A DNA stretch of 64,000 nt from Owenia fusiformis (GCA_903813345.2 CAIIXF020000010.1:5259169-5323168); one strand, 5' to 3'. Shown: positions 50,233 to 63,482, counted from the first letter of the stretch. Program-made: numbers and translations. The notes: generated by a model from the letters alone, not told the origin.

Positions 50233-51779
50233 TATATTGTACATCATACGAGCTGCTTTTATTTCCATAATGATAGGGAAAACCTTTGGTGCTCCTATTA
50301 ATATCAACGTGTTATCTTTAAAGTATACAATACGTGTATATTTATTATTTAATAAATTTCAAATATACACACCCTATGGATTTAAAGTAGCACAATTTAT
50401 TCAGAATATTTAGCATTTTTGCCGTCCGATTATTTATCTCATAGTAATGTCAATAGGCGATTATTTCCTATTCTACATACACAAGAAAAATATTGAAGTA
50501 TTGATATTTAAAAAAACAAAAAGAGTGGGTCTAATTCTTTAAATAATGTCCGGAATTAAAAAAAATCAGAAATACAGATACTGACCCTTTAAGTATAAAA
50601 TACAAAGAAAATAAAATAGGCGAGTATACTGTGTATCACTTAATCACTTTTATTACAATATATCATACATGGTTACAAAATATCTTATAATATACAAGGT
50701 GGGCCAAAAAACACCCCTAGTCAATATTATTTTTTAACAGAAACACCAACAATGATATATCATTAAAGATTTAATTTAATTCGCAATAAAATGATATATA
50801 ACAGAATAATTTTCAACAACCCTGAATTGCAACTGAATTGCCTGCCAAATGAATAGGCACAGTGCATGGCAAAATATGTTAGGCCATCTAGTATTTTTTT
50901 TTTGAACTGATACCCTTCTAAGATATGAGATCTATTAAAAAAGGCGCATCATCAACAACGTGCAAGAGTCAATGTTTTTCCTATAAATCGGGCAACAATG
51001 GTCTACACGACCTGTAATAAATAGGTATAAGGGACGTTATTATCACAATACTAATGACATTGCTCACTGTTTAAAGTTAATTTCCATGCGTTATACAAAA
51101 AATAATCGAAATAAATTAATATTGGATGGAGGGGGGATAGGATGGAAGGGGGATAACGTGTATATAAGACATGATAAGACATGCTACTTTAATTTATTAT
51201 TATGACTCCAAATTTTCCCATTTTTCATTCTCCAGAGATACAATATCCAGTTCCTTACTGGGGTACTGAGTTTAGTTTTTTTCAACTACACGAGTTCTTG
51301 TGAATTTGTTCCATCGTAAAGACATATAAATCTAGCGTCCTGAAATGTTTTAGCTAATATTATTAGCCGAGAGCTCTTTAGAAAATCTGGATTTACATTA
51401 CAAACAGGATCTTAAGAGGTTCTGGACAAATCATTTGATTCTGGACTTGTCATTTTTTTTTTCAACGAAATCACATCCAAGGGTTGAATTTTTATTAGCT
51501 ATTTAGAGAGTGAGTCCTGCCTAGTATTAATTTCAATAAAAAGTTAAAATAGAACCCTATTTGAGAGTCAATCTAATACTTACATTACATTGATAAATTA
51601 AGGCAAATCCTGAAATATTTTTAAAGTGCATTTTTTTATGAAATATTATCCAGCAAGTATTTAGATGAAACGGTCTTATTTAAATACAAATCATAGCATG
51701 ATGATAATTTTCATGTAACATTTTTCAATGAAATTCAATTGAAGGGTCAAGATAAAACGAGCTAATTTAGGTGAAAACC
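50233..51779. other. Repeat-derived, no gene
   Basis: A single mariner-type end (AAGGTGGGCCAAAAAACACC, from 50,696) and the diverged second copy (~50,965-51,330) of the foldback at 23,848. Nothing else seen. Confidence 0.5.
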
Positions 51780-52375
51780 CTTATGTAGAATGTTTTCAAG
51801 ATAAGCAAAAGATTGGGCGTGCTATGTAGAATGTTTTCAAGATAAGCAAAGGATTGGGCGTGTTATGTTAAATGTTTGCAAGACAAGGAAAGGATTGGGC
51901 GTGTTATGTAGAATGTTTTCAAGATAAGCAGAGGATTGGGCGTGTTATGTAGAATGCTTTCAAGACAAGCAAAGGATTGACCGTGTTTATGTAGACTGTT
52001 TTCAAGATAAGCAAAGGATAAGGCATGTTATGTAGAATGTTTTCAAGATAAGCAAAGGATTGACCGTGTTTATGTAGACTGTTTTCAAGATAAGCAAAGG
52101 ATTGGGCGTGTTATGAAGAATGCTTTCAAGATAAGCAAAGGATTGAGCGTGTTATGTAGAATGTTTTCAAGAAAAGCAAAGGATTGGGCGTGCTATGTAG
52201 AATGTTTTCAAGATAAGCAAAGGATTGAGCTTGTTATGTAAAATGTTTTCAAGAAAAGCAAAGGATTGGGCGTGTTATGTAGAATGCTTTCAAGATAAGC
52301 AAAGGATTGAGCGTGTTATGTAGACTGTTTTCAAGATAAGCAAAGGATTGGGCGTGTTATGTAGAATTCTTTCAA
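51780..52375. repeat. 41 bp minisatellite, ~14 copies
   Basis: The unit starts ATGTAGAATGTTTTCAAGAT and ends GGATTGGGCGTGTT, with variants (ACTGTTTTC, GACCGTG, GAAAAGC). It ends abruptly at 52,375 against a sequence related to 6,690-6,830. Confidence 0.92.
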
Positions 52376-53912
52376 GATACAACATCGCGTGCTTTACAAA
52401 ATATACGTTGACGTTTTAAAACTTTCAACATAATACCATATGCGTCTTTTGATATTTTTTTGTGGATGGCGTTCGGTGGTTGGCGTGCGGCGTCTGTAAC
52501 AAATGCCAGGGGTGACATTTTGCATGTTAATGCCTTGTTAAAATATGTTGCTGTCACTTTCAGCTAGCAAAGATGTCATAACATCATAACGAGGAAATCA
52601 TTTTATTACTATTGCATTTTTGTTTTCAGGAATACACTCATATTTATTTACACGAATAAAAAATATATTCGTTCCAGGGGCGGATCTGAAAATCAAGAGT
52701 AGGGGATCCTAAATCTGAAAATAGGAGCCCAGTTTATAAAAAAATCAGACTCAAAATTGAAATAAATAATGCCCAGTAATGCCAAGTTGTTACCTTAATT
52801 GGCATTTGCTCAATTTATGTGGAGAGAAGCAGATCTTGTGGCCGTATACGTTTTTTGGCCCTTATTTTTTGGGGCCCTCCAAAGGCCCTCCGCCAGATCG
52901 GCCATAGCGTTTTACCTTATGTATACCAACACGCATATTCAAAAATTGGGTCCTCAGCCCTTGTAATTTTTCTTTTTTACATTCCGACACGAGGTAGTCA
53001 TCTATCTCATTTATAAAAACATGAGCGGTTTTCAAATTAAGTTCAAGAGCCATCTTTTGAATATACGTGGAATCCATCGAGAAATGATTAAAAAACGAAC
53101 GCGGACATCTATCGAGTGTATTCGAAAAAATAAATAAACTCAGAATACTTGGGTCGGGTCAGAATACTTCGGCAAGAGTCAGAATAGATGGGTAGCCAAG
53201 AATACTTGGGCCTTCACAGACGTACGTACACTGTACGCGTACGTTTGGATGTACGAACGGACGTACGGAGCCGTTCTCTATATCCCCCCAAACTAAGTCC
53301 GATGGGTTAATAACACGAGAAATGAAGTTGCAGATTATATTTTATTTGGACGTCTGAAGTAAGAATTGTTATTATATAACAGTAAACTTATTCCACGGGC
53401 ATTTTTAAAAACCATTCTACAATAGTTGATCTAAAGGTAGTACAAAAAAATCATGATAGGTCTGTAGGTCCAATTTTATTTTCAGGTACACATAGTACTT
53501 TCTTATAATGTTACTCATGTCCCACCTGTGGTCCATATCTTTCTCACTTTTGTACAAAGAGTGCGAGTATCAGGCAAGAATTGAGGGTCAATAATATTCT
53601 ATAATGTATAAGAAATAAGAATACATGTTTTTTTATCTGCTCAGCTAATAATCTAGGTATATTTACGCACTCTTTAGTTGTGGAAGACTGAACGAAAAGA
53701 TAATGAATAGACCTTTCGTGTACTTGAAAATTGAATGGAACAGGGACATGATTGGAAAGTCATTAAATTTCTGAACACTCTATCGTTGTCTCTAATATCA
53801 CTATCAGTGCAGTTACATAGTAGCTAAACAGAGTAAAGCAAGTTGGGTCTAAAACAACTGTAGTCATATAACATGTTTGACCAACCCAAGTGTCAAACAG
53901 TAATGCCTAGTA
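52376..53912. other. Repeat-derived, short unexplained minus ORF
   Basis: 52,480-52,550 resembles 6,780-6,830 (GTCTGTAACAAATG...GGTGACATTTTG). A 71-codon minus frame at 53,077-52,862 (MDSTYIQKMALELNLKTAHV...) has protein-like composition but no recognised family. 53,082-53,225 is an inverted copy of 47,833-47,990. Confidence 0.4.
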
Positions 53913-54115
53913 TAGGTCACATTTGCTCCAATTCATCATCGGCCACCGACCGACCGATTGAACATTTTGTTCAAAAAAGAAGGTCAAATTTAAAACTTGA
54001 AGTTAGATGTGAAGTCCTGAAAAGTTTGGTCAATTTGAAGCAAGTTGAAATCAGTCTTGAACAAGAAACTGCATAGAACGGATGCCGGCCGATGAATCGG
54101 AGCAAATGTGACCTA
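53913..54115. mobile_element. ~200 bp MITE with TA ends
   Basis: TAGGTCACATTTGCTCC and GGAGCAAATGTGACCTA are perfect inverted ends, extending through ATTCATC/GATGAAT. The terminal TA on both sides suits a Tc1/mariner source. Confidence 0.88.
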
Positions 54116-54492
54116 CATTGTTGGCATAAGACAGGAAAATATATCATATTACATGGCATGACATCTGAATATGTAAAATATTATTTCAGTAAAAATATTA
54201 TGTATAACAAAATGTACATTATGCTGCATAAACTATATAGAAACTGTTACAATACATACACTCCCCTCCATAAGTTTGGCAAATTGAACTAAGCTGTGTG
54301 TTGGATGATGCAAATCATATGGACAAACTAAAATTTATCGAGTGATCTGTATGAAGCCCTCTGATTGGTCAGTTCTTGTGCTGTACCAATCTGTATTGCT
54401 ACTCTCCGTTGATCATCTCCGTCGCAATACAGCAAATATTGGTACGGAGGGGACAATCTCAGTAGCAATACAGAGGATCACACGATAAAAAC

Positions 54493-54636
54493 GTTATTGA
54501 ATGATTTAACGTGCAATAAAGGATATAACTGTATCCTGTCTCGATATTCTGTATTGGCACTCGACTTCGTCTCGTTCCAATACGAAATTTCTCGAGCAGA
54601 ATATATCCTGTGTTGCACTTCAAATCATTCAATAAC
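54493..54636. repeat. 144 bp palindrome
   Basis: GTTATTGAATGATTTAACGT and its imperfect complement form arms of ~65 bp around ACTTCGT. A second inverted pair (GTACCAAT...ATTGGTAC) lies just left. Confidence 0.8.
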
Positions 54637-55084
54637 TTATATTATTACCACGGGCCAGTTCTAGGGGTTCTGCTTTCGGCCCTCGGTCCAATATTTCACT
54701 TTATCCCACGATTAATGTGTTATCTGTACAATAACAGCTATTGATATTTCTGATATTATTGAAATCCGTGTGATATTTTCCAGAAAATGGTTTATCAAAC
54801 TCATATGCGTGTGATATCGTTTATCTCACGCATATCCGTGTGATATCACATTTGCATTTGGCGCCACAATAGTGTTCGAAATTAGGTCAGATAATTTATT
54901 CTCTTTTGAGAAAACAGGTCCGTTAACTTATTCTCTTTAGGTTTCATTGGTGTATTGAATTACGAGTGTGTATATAATTTGATTAGAAGGCTGCTTAATA
55001 ACGATTAAAAATGGTATTCATGACGAACTATATCAGAAAGTAGTGCATATTACTGCGCAGTGAGTAAAGTACAAATCAAAATGG

Positions 55085-56315
55085 CCGGTGCAAATTCGAA
55101 GAATATACATCGAGTTACAAATACCTTGGAATTACACTCAACGAGCACATGGATATGGTGGCAACCGCCACAGTGCTGGCCAAGTCCGGTTCACGGGCAC
55201 TTGGTGCAATAATGGCCAAGTCAAGAGCAACAGGAGGATTATCGTACGACGTATTTACTCATGTATATGACTCACTCGTAGCACCGGTGCTGACGTATGG
55301 CTCTGGAATTTGGGGCATTAATAAAGCGACAACTGCGCCTGCGACCGTTGTACAAAACAAGGCACAACGATTCTTTCTTGGTGTGGGCCAACATGCCCCC
55401 AACTCGGCAGTACAAGGAGACATGTGCTGGACAAGCATTGATACACGACACAATATCGAATCAGCACGGATGTGGTGCCGCATTAAAAACATGTCCCCTC
55501 AGCGAACACTTAAGAAAATACATGTTTGGTCACTTAGCCTACGCGGTTCCTGGGAATCAAAAGTAAAAACTCTGCTATCAGACAACGGAGCTGAAATGCT
55601 AATAACGCAGGATAAAATTCCTAATGTGAAACAACATTTGAAACAACTAGGACATCGTTTGAGCTCTACTGAACATGAAATTTGGCATCATTCATTGTGG
55701 AACGATCGCAGAAACCAAGAACATGGCAATAAACTAAGAACATATAGACTACATAAACCGCATGCGACAACCCCTGAGCCGTACGTTCAATTACCTATGC
55801 ATAAATATGAACGTAGTTTCTTGGCACGAATTCGATCAGGAACCCTCCCTATAAGAATTGAAACCGGGCGATTCACAGGTGTCGAATTACACGACAGAGT
55901 ATGCTTATGCAACCAAAGTGTTGAAGACGAAATCCATATCCTAATTGATTGTCCCCTACACGATGACAATAGACAAACCCTTATAGAAGCATGTGCTCTT
56001 CAAATACCGGACTTTAACAACTTATCGAGCATGGGCAAATATTGCACAATGATGAACACTATATCAGTACAAAGACTAATAGCGAAAACAATAAATAAAA
56101 TCATGATAACACGAAGATGCTATGAAGTGTAATATAATACAAGGTGCAATATTAGATTTACATTTTTAGACATTTTATACTCATAGAACTATTCGATCTT
56201 TAAGTCTCTCATAAGCCGGAGCCGGTTGAGCTGTTGTTTTAATCAATTGTATCAACATGTATTTTAAATTGTACAGCGTGAGACTCTAATAAATACCTTA
56301 CTTACTTACTTACTG
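55085..56315 (+). mobile_element. 5'-truncated non-LTR retrotransposon, third family
   Basis: The frame from ~55,095 reads KFEEYTSSYKYLGITLNEHM, the YLGITL block near the end of reverse transcriptase. It continues through YDSLVAPVLTYGSGIWG, then LARIRSGTLPIRIETGRF, and a C-terminal zinc segment CLCNQSVEDEIHILIDC, ending at 56,132. The 3' tail is (CTTA)n at ~56,293-56,315. Over 340 codons remain open, so the copy is young. It splits an older inverted-repeat sequence (CTTTATCCCACGATTA near 54,705, complement near 56,325). Confidence 0.85.
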
Positions 56316-58255
56316 TAATCATGGGATAAACCCAATATCACATAATTTCTCGTGATATCATTTTATCGCTTCGCTCACTCGTGTTGATATTTGATATCAA
56401 CTCGGCGATAAAAAATGATATCACTCAAAATGATGCGATATTCTGTATATATTGCCCTTCGAAATGACGTTATTGTACTAGCATTCTGTTTTATGAACAT
56501 GAAATATCAAACAATCTCCTTTTGAGAGCCTGTTGCAAACATACTTTATTAACAAGTTGGAAATTATCGAAGCACATAACACATTATTTTTATGTTTTCT
56601 GATGATTTTTGTCAAAAAAAATCATCGTTAAAGCCAGTTGTGTTGACATTAAAATAGCGCACATTAAATGTCGTTTATATTAACACACATGGCACAGGCT
56701 TTGGTAGAACAACAGAATTTCACTATATTTGAAAATATCAATAATCGTAAATGCCCACATACAGTATCATTATAATGTACGTTTACTTTACTAATGTGCA
56801 TGATTCCGAATATACATTTAATTATCATAAAATATAAATCGCATCGTATATCGTATCGTTGTGCTCTAGATATACGGGCTTGTGTTATGAAAAACTAAAC
56901 TGTCCGTAGAGGTCGACCAAAGTGCAAAAATATGGTTAAGAATCTGGAATATAATATGGAATATAATTCGTCCGATTTAATTTTCGAATTGAAAGATTTG
57001 AAATCACTTTGTCATCATTGTTATATCATAATTACCTAGATAAAAACCTAGATATGGAATTTTGAATTTTGTGCTGATCACTTATGCTAGAATTATACTA
57101 GCTATATAGTGATGAAATATGTTTGTGTATCAAGATAAATTTACATAAATTACACAACGTGTTAATGACCTTTCAGTGAAACATATCCATCGGAAAGTAT
57201 ATACTTTATACCAGAGACCCAAAACAGACCCAGTCAAAACTGGAATAATTTCTGAAATATGTCTCGGCAGACCACGTAGACGGCATCCTTTCACGCGTAT
57301 GAAGAAATGAAACATATCCGTGTACGTACCACGCGTCGTCGATCAGGAATTATCGACATTTTGACAATATAAGCGCATCATATTTTTTGCGGTGAATTCA
57401 CATTGTGCGTTTGATTACATTGAAAACACATTGCAAGCATAATTCGGTCGTTCGGGGTACAGAAAACGTTTGTGCCGAGACCAGCTGGGTGTTATTCGAA
57501 ACTAGAAACCCTGCTCTTTTGTCTATATTTCTTAATTCAAAGGTGGCTAGAATTGCACAATTGTTTATCTTTGCTATTTTTCTTTCATCAAAATTGCACA
57601 ATTGAAATGCTCGTTCACTATAAAAGTAGTACTCATGCTGTGATTAATGAAATGAAATGCAGAGTTCAATTTGGCAAATCCCAACATGCTTAGATTTAAT
57701 TTAGCGTAAATTTTCCCTATTGAGCGGCCCTTTAATGACGCTTTTTGACAAACAATAAAAAACGCAATTGAACAATGCTGGCTTTATTTTATGATTCTAT
57801 ATTTATCTATCTTTGACTAGACGAATTTCACATCATCTCGAAGACTAATTCACCAAGCTCAGTAATGAAAACAATCTATTTGATCATGAGTTATATAATT
57901 CTAGTAGATCATTGAACCAAATACTAAATAGGACATGGCGTGATATAAATCGCCTATTCATCAGCCATTCAAAATATCACAAGTATGATAAAACTTTATA
58001 ATAATCATAATGACAATAATTGGGCCCGCGTAATAAGGCTAAACATATTGTGAGTTTTTTAATTTTTACTGTCATACCAGACGTGTACCCAGTATCTAAA
58101 AAAATATTAAAAAATATATAAAACTAATACCCTGCTATTTGTCAGTTCATTATGGGGGATTGGGCAATTAATTTCTTTTCCGATTGCTTTAAATAATGCA
58201 TCTCCTAAATATTCATCCTATCCACGACTGACAGCAGCCAGGGTAGGTCTCCACG
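56316..58255. other. Intergenic, no gene seen
   Basis: AT-rich. GTGATATCA/TGATATCAC blocks at 56,350-56,440 belong to the foldback split by the LINE. The 3' part is the upstream region of the gene starting at 58,256. Confidence 0.45.
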
Positions 58256-61200
58256 ATGGGACTACAAGTACTAAACTTGGGAATTCTCTCCATTGCGCTG
58301 GTATGTAAACGTAAATAGTTTTTTCAAAAGGAGTGGTATCGATATGGAGAACTTTTTAACACATGTTTCTCTTAAACCAGTTATAAAAAAAATCTAAAAA
58401 CATCGTCAATATAATGGTCATCTTTTGAATGGTAACAATATAATTTGAAAAATATATATATATATACTTTCATCTTTATTGTTTTAGAAAACACATCAAA
58501 CACTTGCTTTGTTCTTGGAATCATGTTTCCAGAGTGAAATGGAACATTTTTCCGAACCTCATTGGAACAAAACGACATAAACACAACATGTTTAGGTCTC
58601 TCAATATTGTAATTGTACAAAGGAGATTTTGGTTGATTTTATAAAAGTATCTTGCTAATGAAAAAAAAGGTTTATCTTGATTTTTATCTATTTTAGGGGT
58701 TTTTTGTTTTAATTTTTTAATACTTTTTTAAAATCAACCAAAAAATTCCTTTGTATAACTATAATATTGAGAGGTCTAAAAACATGTTGTATATGCTATT
58801 TTGTTCCAACAAGGTTCGGAAAGACATTTTATTTCATTCTCAAGAATTGGTAGAAAGGAGCAAAAACAATTGCACAAGAAAAACAAAAAGTGTTAACAAA
58901 AACAGTTATATAAAATATTTCTAAATAATTTTCGCATTAAATTGTTGTCAATCAGTCAACCCTACCATACATAAAATAGGGCCTACCGTGTTTTTACAGA
59001 ATGTTTTCAAAGATTGGTTTAAGAGAAAAACATTGTTGAATTCAGTTCTCCATATCGATACCAATCCTTTATTCTCATAATCAGAATACAAAGGAATAGA
59101 ATTACAAGAGTAATTATTAGTTGTTATAACTCTTATTTTAAGTGCTACAACACAACTGTATGTAAGTAGTACTGACTTTTTAACAAACCTTACTTTGAAT
59201 ATGCATATATTTTAAGTTGTTGCTTTTGTCCAGTTCAAACATTATATTGAACACAATATCTATAACAAGAAAATAGGCATACTGAATTTTTCATTCAGAT
59301 TATCACAGTTGCGGAATGTGTTCAGTTCTATGATGCACATATAGAGTTCACTGACGAGGATGGCAATCTGCTACATGATAATGTACATGCGTTCCATGAA
59401 CAGCATAAACGAGATATTGAATCAGGTAGCCTCAACCAGAAAGAACCGGTGTTCCTGACAATTCGGGTACATACTTTTACTTGTCTCCCAGGATCCTTCT
59501 ATTTAAACTAATTATAATTATATCAAAATAAAAATGAGCATAGCTTGAATTCGTATGATTTTTTGTACAGGGTGTCAAATAAATATATTCCCCTTGATTT
59601 CAGGAGTAAAAAACCTTTGTGCACAAAATTGAGCTAGTCATCTGACACTTCATGCAGAGTTGTTCCATGGAGCCAAGTTTTAAGGTGCCAAAGAACAATT
59701 CATGATCAGATATCATACAGACAAAAAAGTTAAGCAACATTTTGTGGATGTTAAAGTTGAGGGGAGAACATATTTATTTGACACCCTGTATATTACATGG
59801 AGTTAATTTATTCTTGGTTGTCATCTCCCACTTCATGTTATGTCATTTGTAGAATATTTTTTAAGGAAATAAATTAATACTAATAATTTCATGTATTTTT
59901 ATCAGTCTGCTTCCGAGACTCATAAGATGGCTCTAAGACGTCGCAGTGCAGGACAATCAACAAAAGTGATATACACGGCGGACAATGACACCGAATCCGT
60001 ACAATTTACACTTGATACCGAAGCCTACTGCGTTGTTCTAGAAGGATCTTCCATATCTGCAACAGGTAACCACTTACTTGTACCCTTTGCATTCGTTTGA
60101 CTTCACTTCTTAAAAGAGAGCTTCGTCTTCTTTAACTAGACTCTGCACGCAGGGTAACTTACTTGTTATCAATATGCTAGAAATTAATCCTCATTGGTCA
60201 GTACAATGAGCTTTCAATAAGAGTTGGAAAATGGCTTTTGTGGTCTTCAAATAGGCCTTATTAAACTGCTGGATCGATTAATGTGTGCACGGAGTGATAT
60301 TTTCATCTTTGTGTTTGGATACCCTCATTTTAAGAATGTTAACGAATGGATTGTTTTGCATTGAAGAACATACTGGCATGCACAGACTAGCTTTCATTAT
60401 TGTCACACATTAGAGAAGAAGCTTGATATGTTCACGATCCCAAAGGAATTTTACTTTGATTTTGAAATGATAGATTCATTTCATGAATTAAAAAGGATGT
60501 GTCCGGATATATGCCCTTTTGGTCCCTCAGTCAAATGTATGTGAAATATGGTTTTTATTACTGTCCTAGTTATATTTAATAAGTATATTTACTTTTTCAC
60601 GAGTTTTGATGCATAATTAACCCCCTGCTGAGAGTCAGAATAAGTATCTTAACAAATAAAAAAGGTCATTATTTATAGAAAAAACACCAATGGCAACATG
60701 TATGACATACAAGGAAGATATAACTTAATATCCATGAAGAATTAAAAAGATAATCATTTTTTTGAAATATATTTAAGGATTAAATCTTTTTTTTAAATTT
60801 TTGAATTTCCCGCCAGTTTAATTTGAAGGGGGAAAAACAAGATGGCTGCCATTTGATGTAAGAAATATCAGAAAAAAAGTTGCTTCACTTTTAGTTTTCA
60901 CAATGAGCACAGTTTTCCGGTTTAGGTTTTTTGACTGATTCTGACTCTTCATCACCAGGGTCATGTATAAAGATTATAAAATTGAAACCAAAATGTTGTG
61001 CTCAGCATGAATTTGACTGAAATATGTGTAACTTCACCAACACAATTGAAGTCTCAAAACTGGATGCTCAGTACCTTTGAGTGACTATAATCACTTGATT
61101 ACCCAGATAAACACCAATTCACTTATCCAGAAATACCATTCAATGTCTATACAAAGAAAGTAAGCAACATTTTGGAGGATATGTTTCAAACTTTTTGTAA

Positions 61201-62631
61201 AAATAATTCATTTGATATTTGCCATTGATTTTTTTTCAATTCTGACAAAGTGATATGCACTGTCTTTGATGCCAATATTCTTCATCAATTGTGATTCAAA
61301 TTTATATATTTGTAATCTCAGAAGAAGGATAAGATATTGAAGTTTAATTATATGTGTGATTGAGTTGGTTTTTCAGACATTACAATTTTCAATATTTTCT
61401 AAGTCGATACCCAGACTCATTCCCAGACTCATCCTTTGAATACTCCTTAGAGGAAAGGTACTAAAAAAGTGCTACAGAAATATTTCAGGTTAAACGGCAT
61501 TACACGGAATAACTCCAATATAGAACGTACCGATATATATATATTATATGTTATGAATGTACTAATGTCGTTGGCTTAACTATTAAACCTGTACATCGCT
61601 CTAGAACACAATCTTGGGTTGTTCTAGGGCCAACTGTAAGATTTTGAGCTTTAATGAAAATACATACAATGGTGAACAAGTGGGGCAAATCTTGTGTACA
61701 AATACTCACGATAAATGTGTCATAATGAGGGTTGTTCTTTGAATTGCTTCGTTTGTCGCCGACAATATTATTTTTGGAAGATTTCTAAATTTCTAATTTT
61801 GCTTTTTAACTTCATGATTGTGCTTTGAATTTACGCAGAAAACAGCTTTTAATCATGCCAACTTTACACTAGAGCTTAAGTAATCTTGTTGGCTGTACGA
61901 AAATATGAAAATAATGTATGTCGAAATATTGTGTTTTAGAGCAATGTGCAGGTTTAAATATCGTAGATTAAGATGCTGGGGATTCTTTTTTCATTGATAC
62001 TTTTTGTTCTGTTACTTTTTATTTTCTATTTCTTTATCTGATCCAATGTATCGAATTTTATTTAGTGAATTATTTCATATATGAAGAATCATCCCACCCT
62101 AAGTGCTTTATATGATTGTATAATAGCATTGTATAACTGCAATATAAAACCAACACTCATCGTATACAACTCTTGAGAACGATATACAACTCCTGGATAG
62201 CGTATACAACTCCTTGGCAGCGTATACAACTCTTCGACTTGATATACAGCCCTGTACAACTGCTGAATTTAGATTAACCTTTTATTGATGAAAGATTAGG
62301 GTGAGATCATATAATAAGATCATATAATGGTTGATTCTGAATATCGTTATACTCTCGTGAGTATATGATATATTCACTCGTTCCCTTCATCATCTAAAAA
62401 ATACACGAGGATATTGAGAATATTGCTACTGCTTAAAGTTATTGGTTTGACATTAGATTCAAAGATCAACCATAGCGTCGATTAATTGATCGTTTGAAAA
62501 AATAATTGTTATGGACTATATTTGTATGTCCATCGACTATATGAGTGATTTGTTCAATGTTCATCTCTTTTGTTTCAGATAAAGGCACAGCTACTGGCAC
62601 AGTAAGCATGTCCACATGCGGAGGAAAGACA
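58256..62631 (+). CDS. Secreted protein, ADAM/ADAMTS-type propeptide-like (5' part)
   Basis: Exons 58256-58300, 59299-59466, 59906-60065 and 62579-62631 join in phase and give 142 residues, open at the 3' end. The start has a strong context (CACGATGG). MGLQVLNLGILSIALIITVA is a signal peptide split by intron 1. The rest includes AHIEFTDEDGNLLHDNVHAF, a basic RRRSAG stretch, FTLDTEAYCVVLEG and GTATGTVSMSTCGG. A C-x6-15-G...VSxSTCGG ending is typical of reprolysin propeptides, which keep the zinc protease latent; the catalytic HExxH domain would lie beyond the right edge. The assignment rests on this short motif and is tentative. Introns carry at least four non-autonomous transposons. Confidence 0.6.
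58327..59070. mobile_element. 744 bp foldback element in intron 1
   Basis: AAAGGAGTGGTATCGATATG and its imperfect complement at the right end, plus long inner pairs (58,560-58,640 with 58,715-58,815), show that almost the whole element is an inverted repeat. No protein. Confidence 0.82.
59568..59788. mobile_element. 221 bp mariner-type MITE in intron 2
   Basis: CAGGGTGTCAAATAAATATA and its complement TTTATTTGACACCCTG are inverted ends, flanked by TA on each side. Confidence 0.88.
60081..60156. mobile_element. 76 bp ends-only MITE derivative in intron 3
   Basis: The first 50 bp equal 33,237-33,286 and the last 26 bp equal 33,589-33,614, with no mismatch seen; the 302 bp between are missing. 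It is flanked by ACTTACTTG (60,072-60,080 and 60,157-60,165). It starts 16 bp inside the intron. Confidence 0.93.
60491..61438. mobile_element. DNA transposon copy 2 (uninterrupted)
   Basis: Ends AAAAGGATGTGTCCGGATAT and CAGACTCATCCTTT; inverted relative to 36,712-38,462 and lacking its 833 bp insertion. CCAGACTCAT is duplicated at the right end. It lies in intron 3 of the secreted-protein gene. Confidence 0.8.
61582..61962. repeat. Inverted pair, possible foldback
   Basis: AAACCTGTACATCGCTCTAG...ACAAT near 61,587 pairs with ATTGTGTTTTAGAGCAATGT...GCAGGTTT ending ~61,957. Confidence 0.6.
62156..62262. repeat. ~22 bp tandem repeat, five copies
   Basis: Units of the form CGTATACAACTCYTxxx (CGATATACAACTC variants) in intron 3. 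Confidence 0.8.
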
Positions 62632-62713
62632 GTAAGTGTATTTCACATAATTTTGAATTATCACGGAAAGCTATGTAAAACTAGATTGGAGAAATTGAAC
62701 AAGTTCAATTCAA

Positions 62714-63482
62714 GACTCCAGATTTAGATTGTTTATCTCAAAACCATTTTGAGATCTGATATTAATGAAAGGGTTGAGATTGCTACAATTTGGTGGCAGC
62801 GGTGGGATTTTTTTGAGATTTCAAAAGCCCATAACTTCTAAACCGGAAGTCGGATCTCAATTTTGTTTTCAGATTCGGAATCCTGAGAAAATTGTCTATT
62901 AAAACTTTAATTTGAACTTTGATATTAATGAGAAATGAGAAAATTAACGGTCAGGTAGACATGCCATCAGGGTACCATCATATCATTTTTTTGAAATTTC
63001 AAAATGTGTTAACTCCTGAACCGGAAGTCGGATCACAATTTCGTTTTCAGATTCGGAATCTTGAGAAAATTTCCTATAAGACTAATATCCTGGACATTTG
63101 ATTTGGAGAACTTTTTTTGGACCTCATTTTCGGACACTGATATCTCGAAATCGGTTTGAGATATCAAAAAACTAAATCGACCCTAGCTTTTCTACTTTTT
63201 TATGAGGAACACAATGAAAAAAAACCGGATCGAAAATATTGAAGGACGACCGAGAAAATCGAAAAAAGTGACAAAGTACTGGATTTGACCTAGTTCTTGA
63301 CCTTTGACCTAGATAAAAATTTGACCTTATTTCCCAGAAACTAGGTCACATCCCCTAACTGACCATGTAATTAGATTTACTCCAAGTCTTCTAGTTACTG
63401 AGAAAACGTGCTAATAAGAATAATAAGAATAATAAGAATACAGGCAAAAGCAATAGACTCCAGATTTTCAATCTGGAGTCTA
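62714..63482. mobile_element. Element bounded by AGACTCCAGATT
   Basis: Starts AGACTCCAGATTTAGATT and ends in the hairpin AGACTCCAGATTTTCAATCTGGAGTCT. Inside, two ~85 bp direct copies carry CCGGAAGTCGGATC (62,819-62,905 and 62,997-63,085), and an (AATAAG)n run lies at 63,413-63,440. Confidence 0.65.

Noticed and set aside
62714-63482. A hairpin-ended non-coding RNA gene
   Set aside because: Inverted ends plus internal direct repeats are better explained as a transposon.
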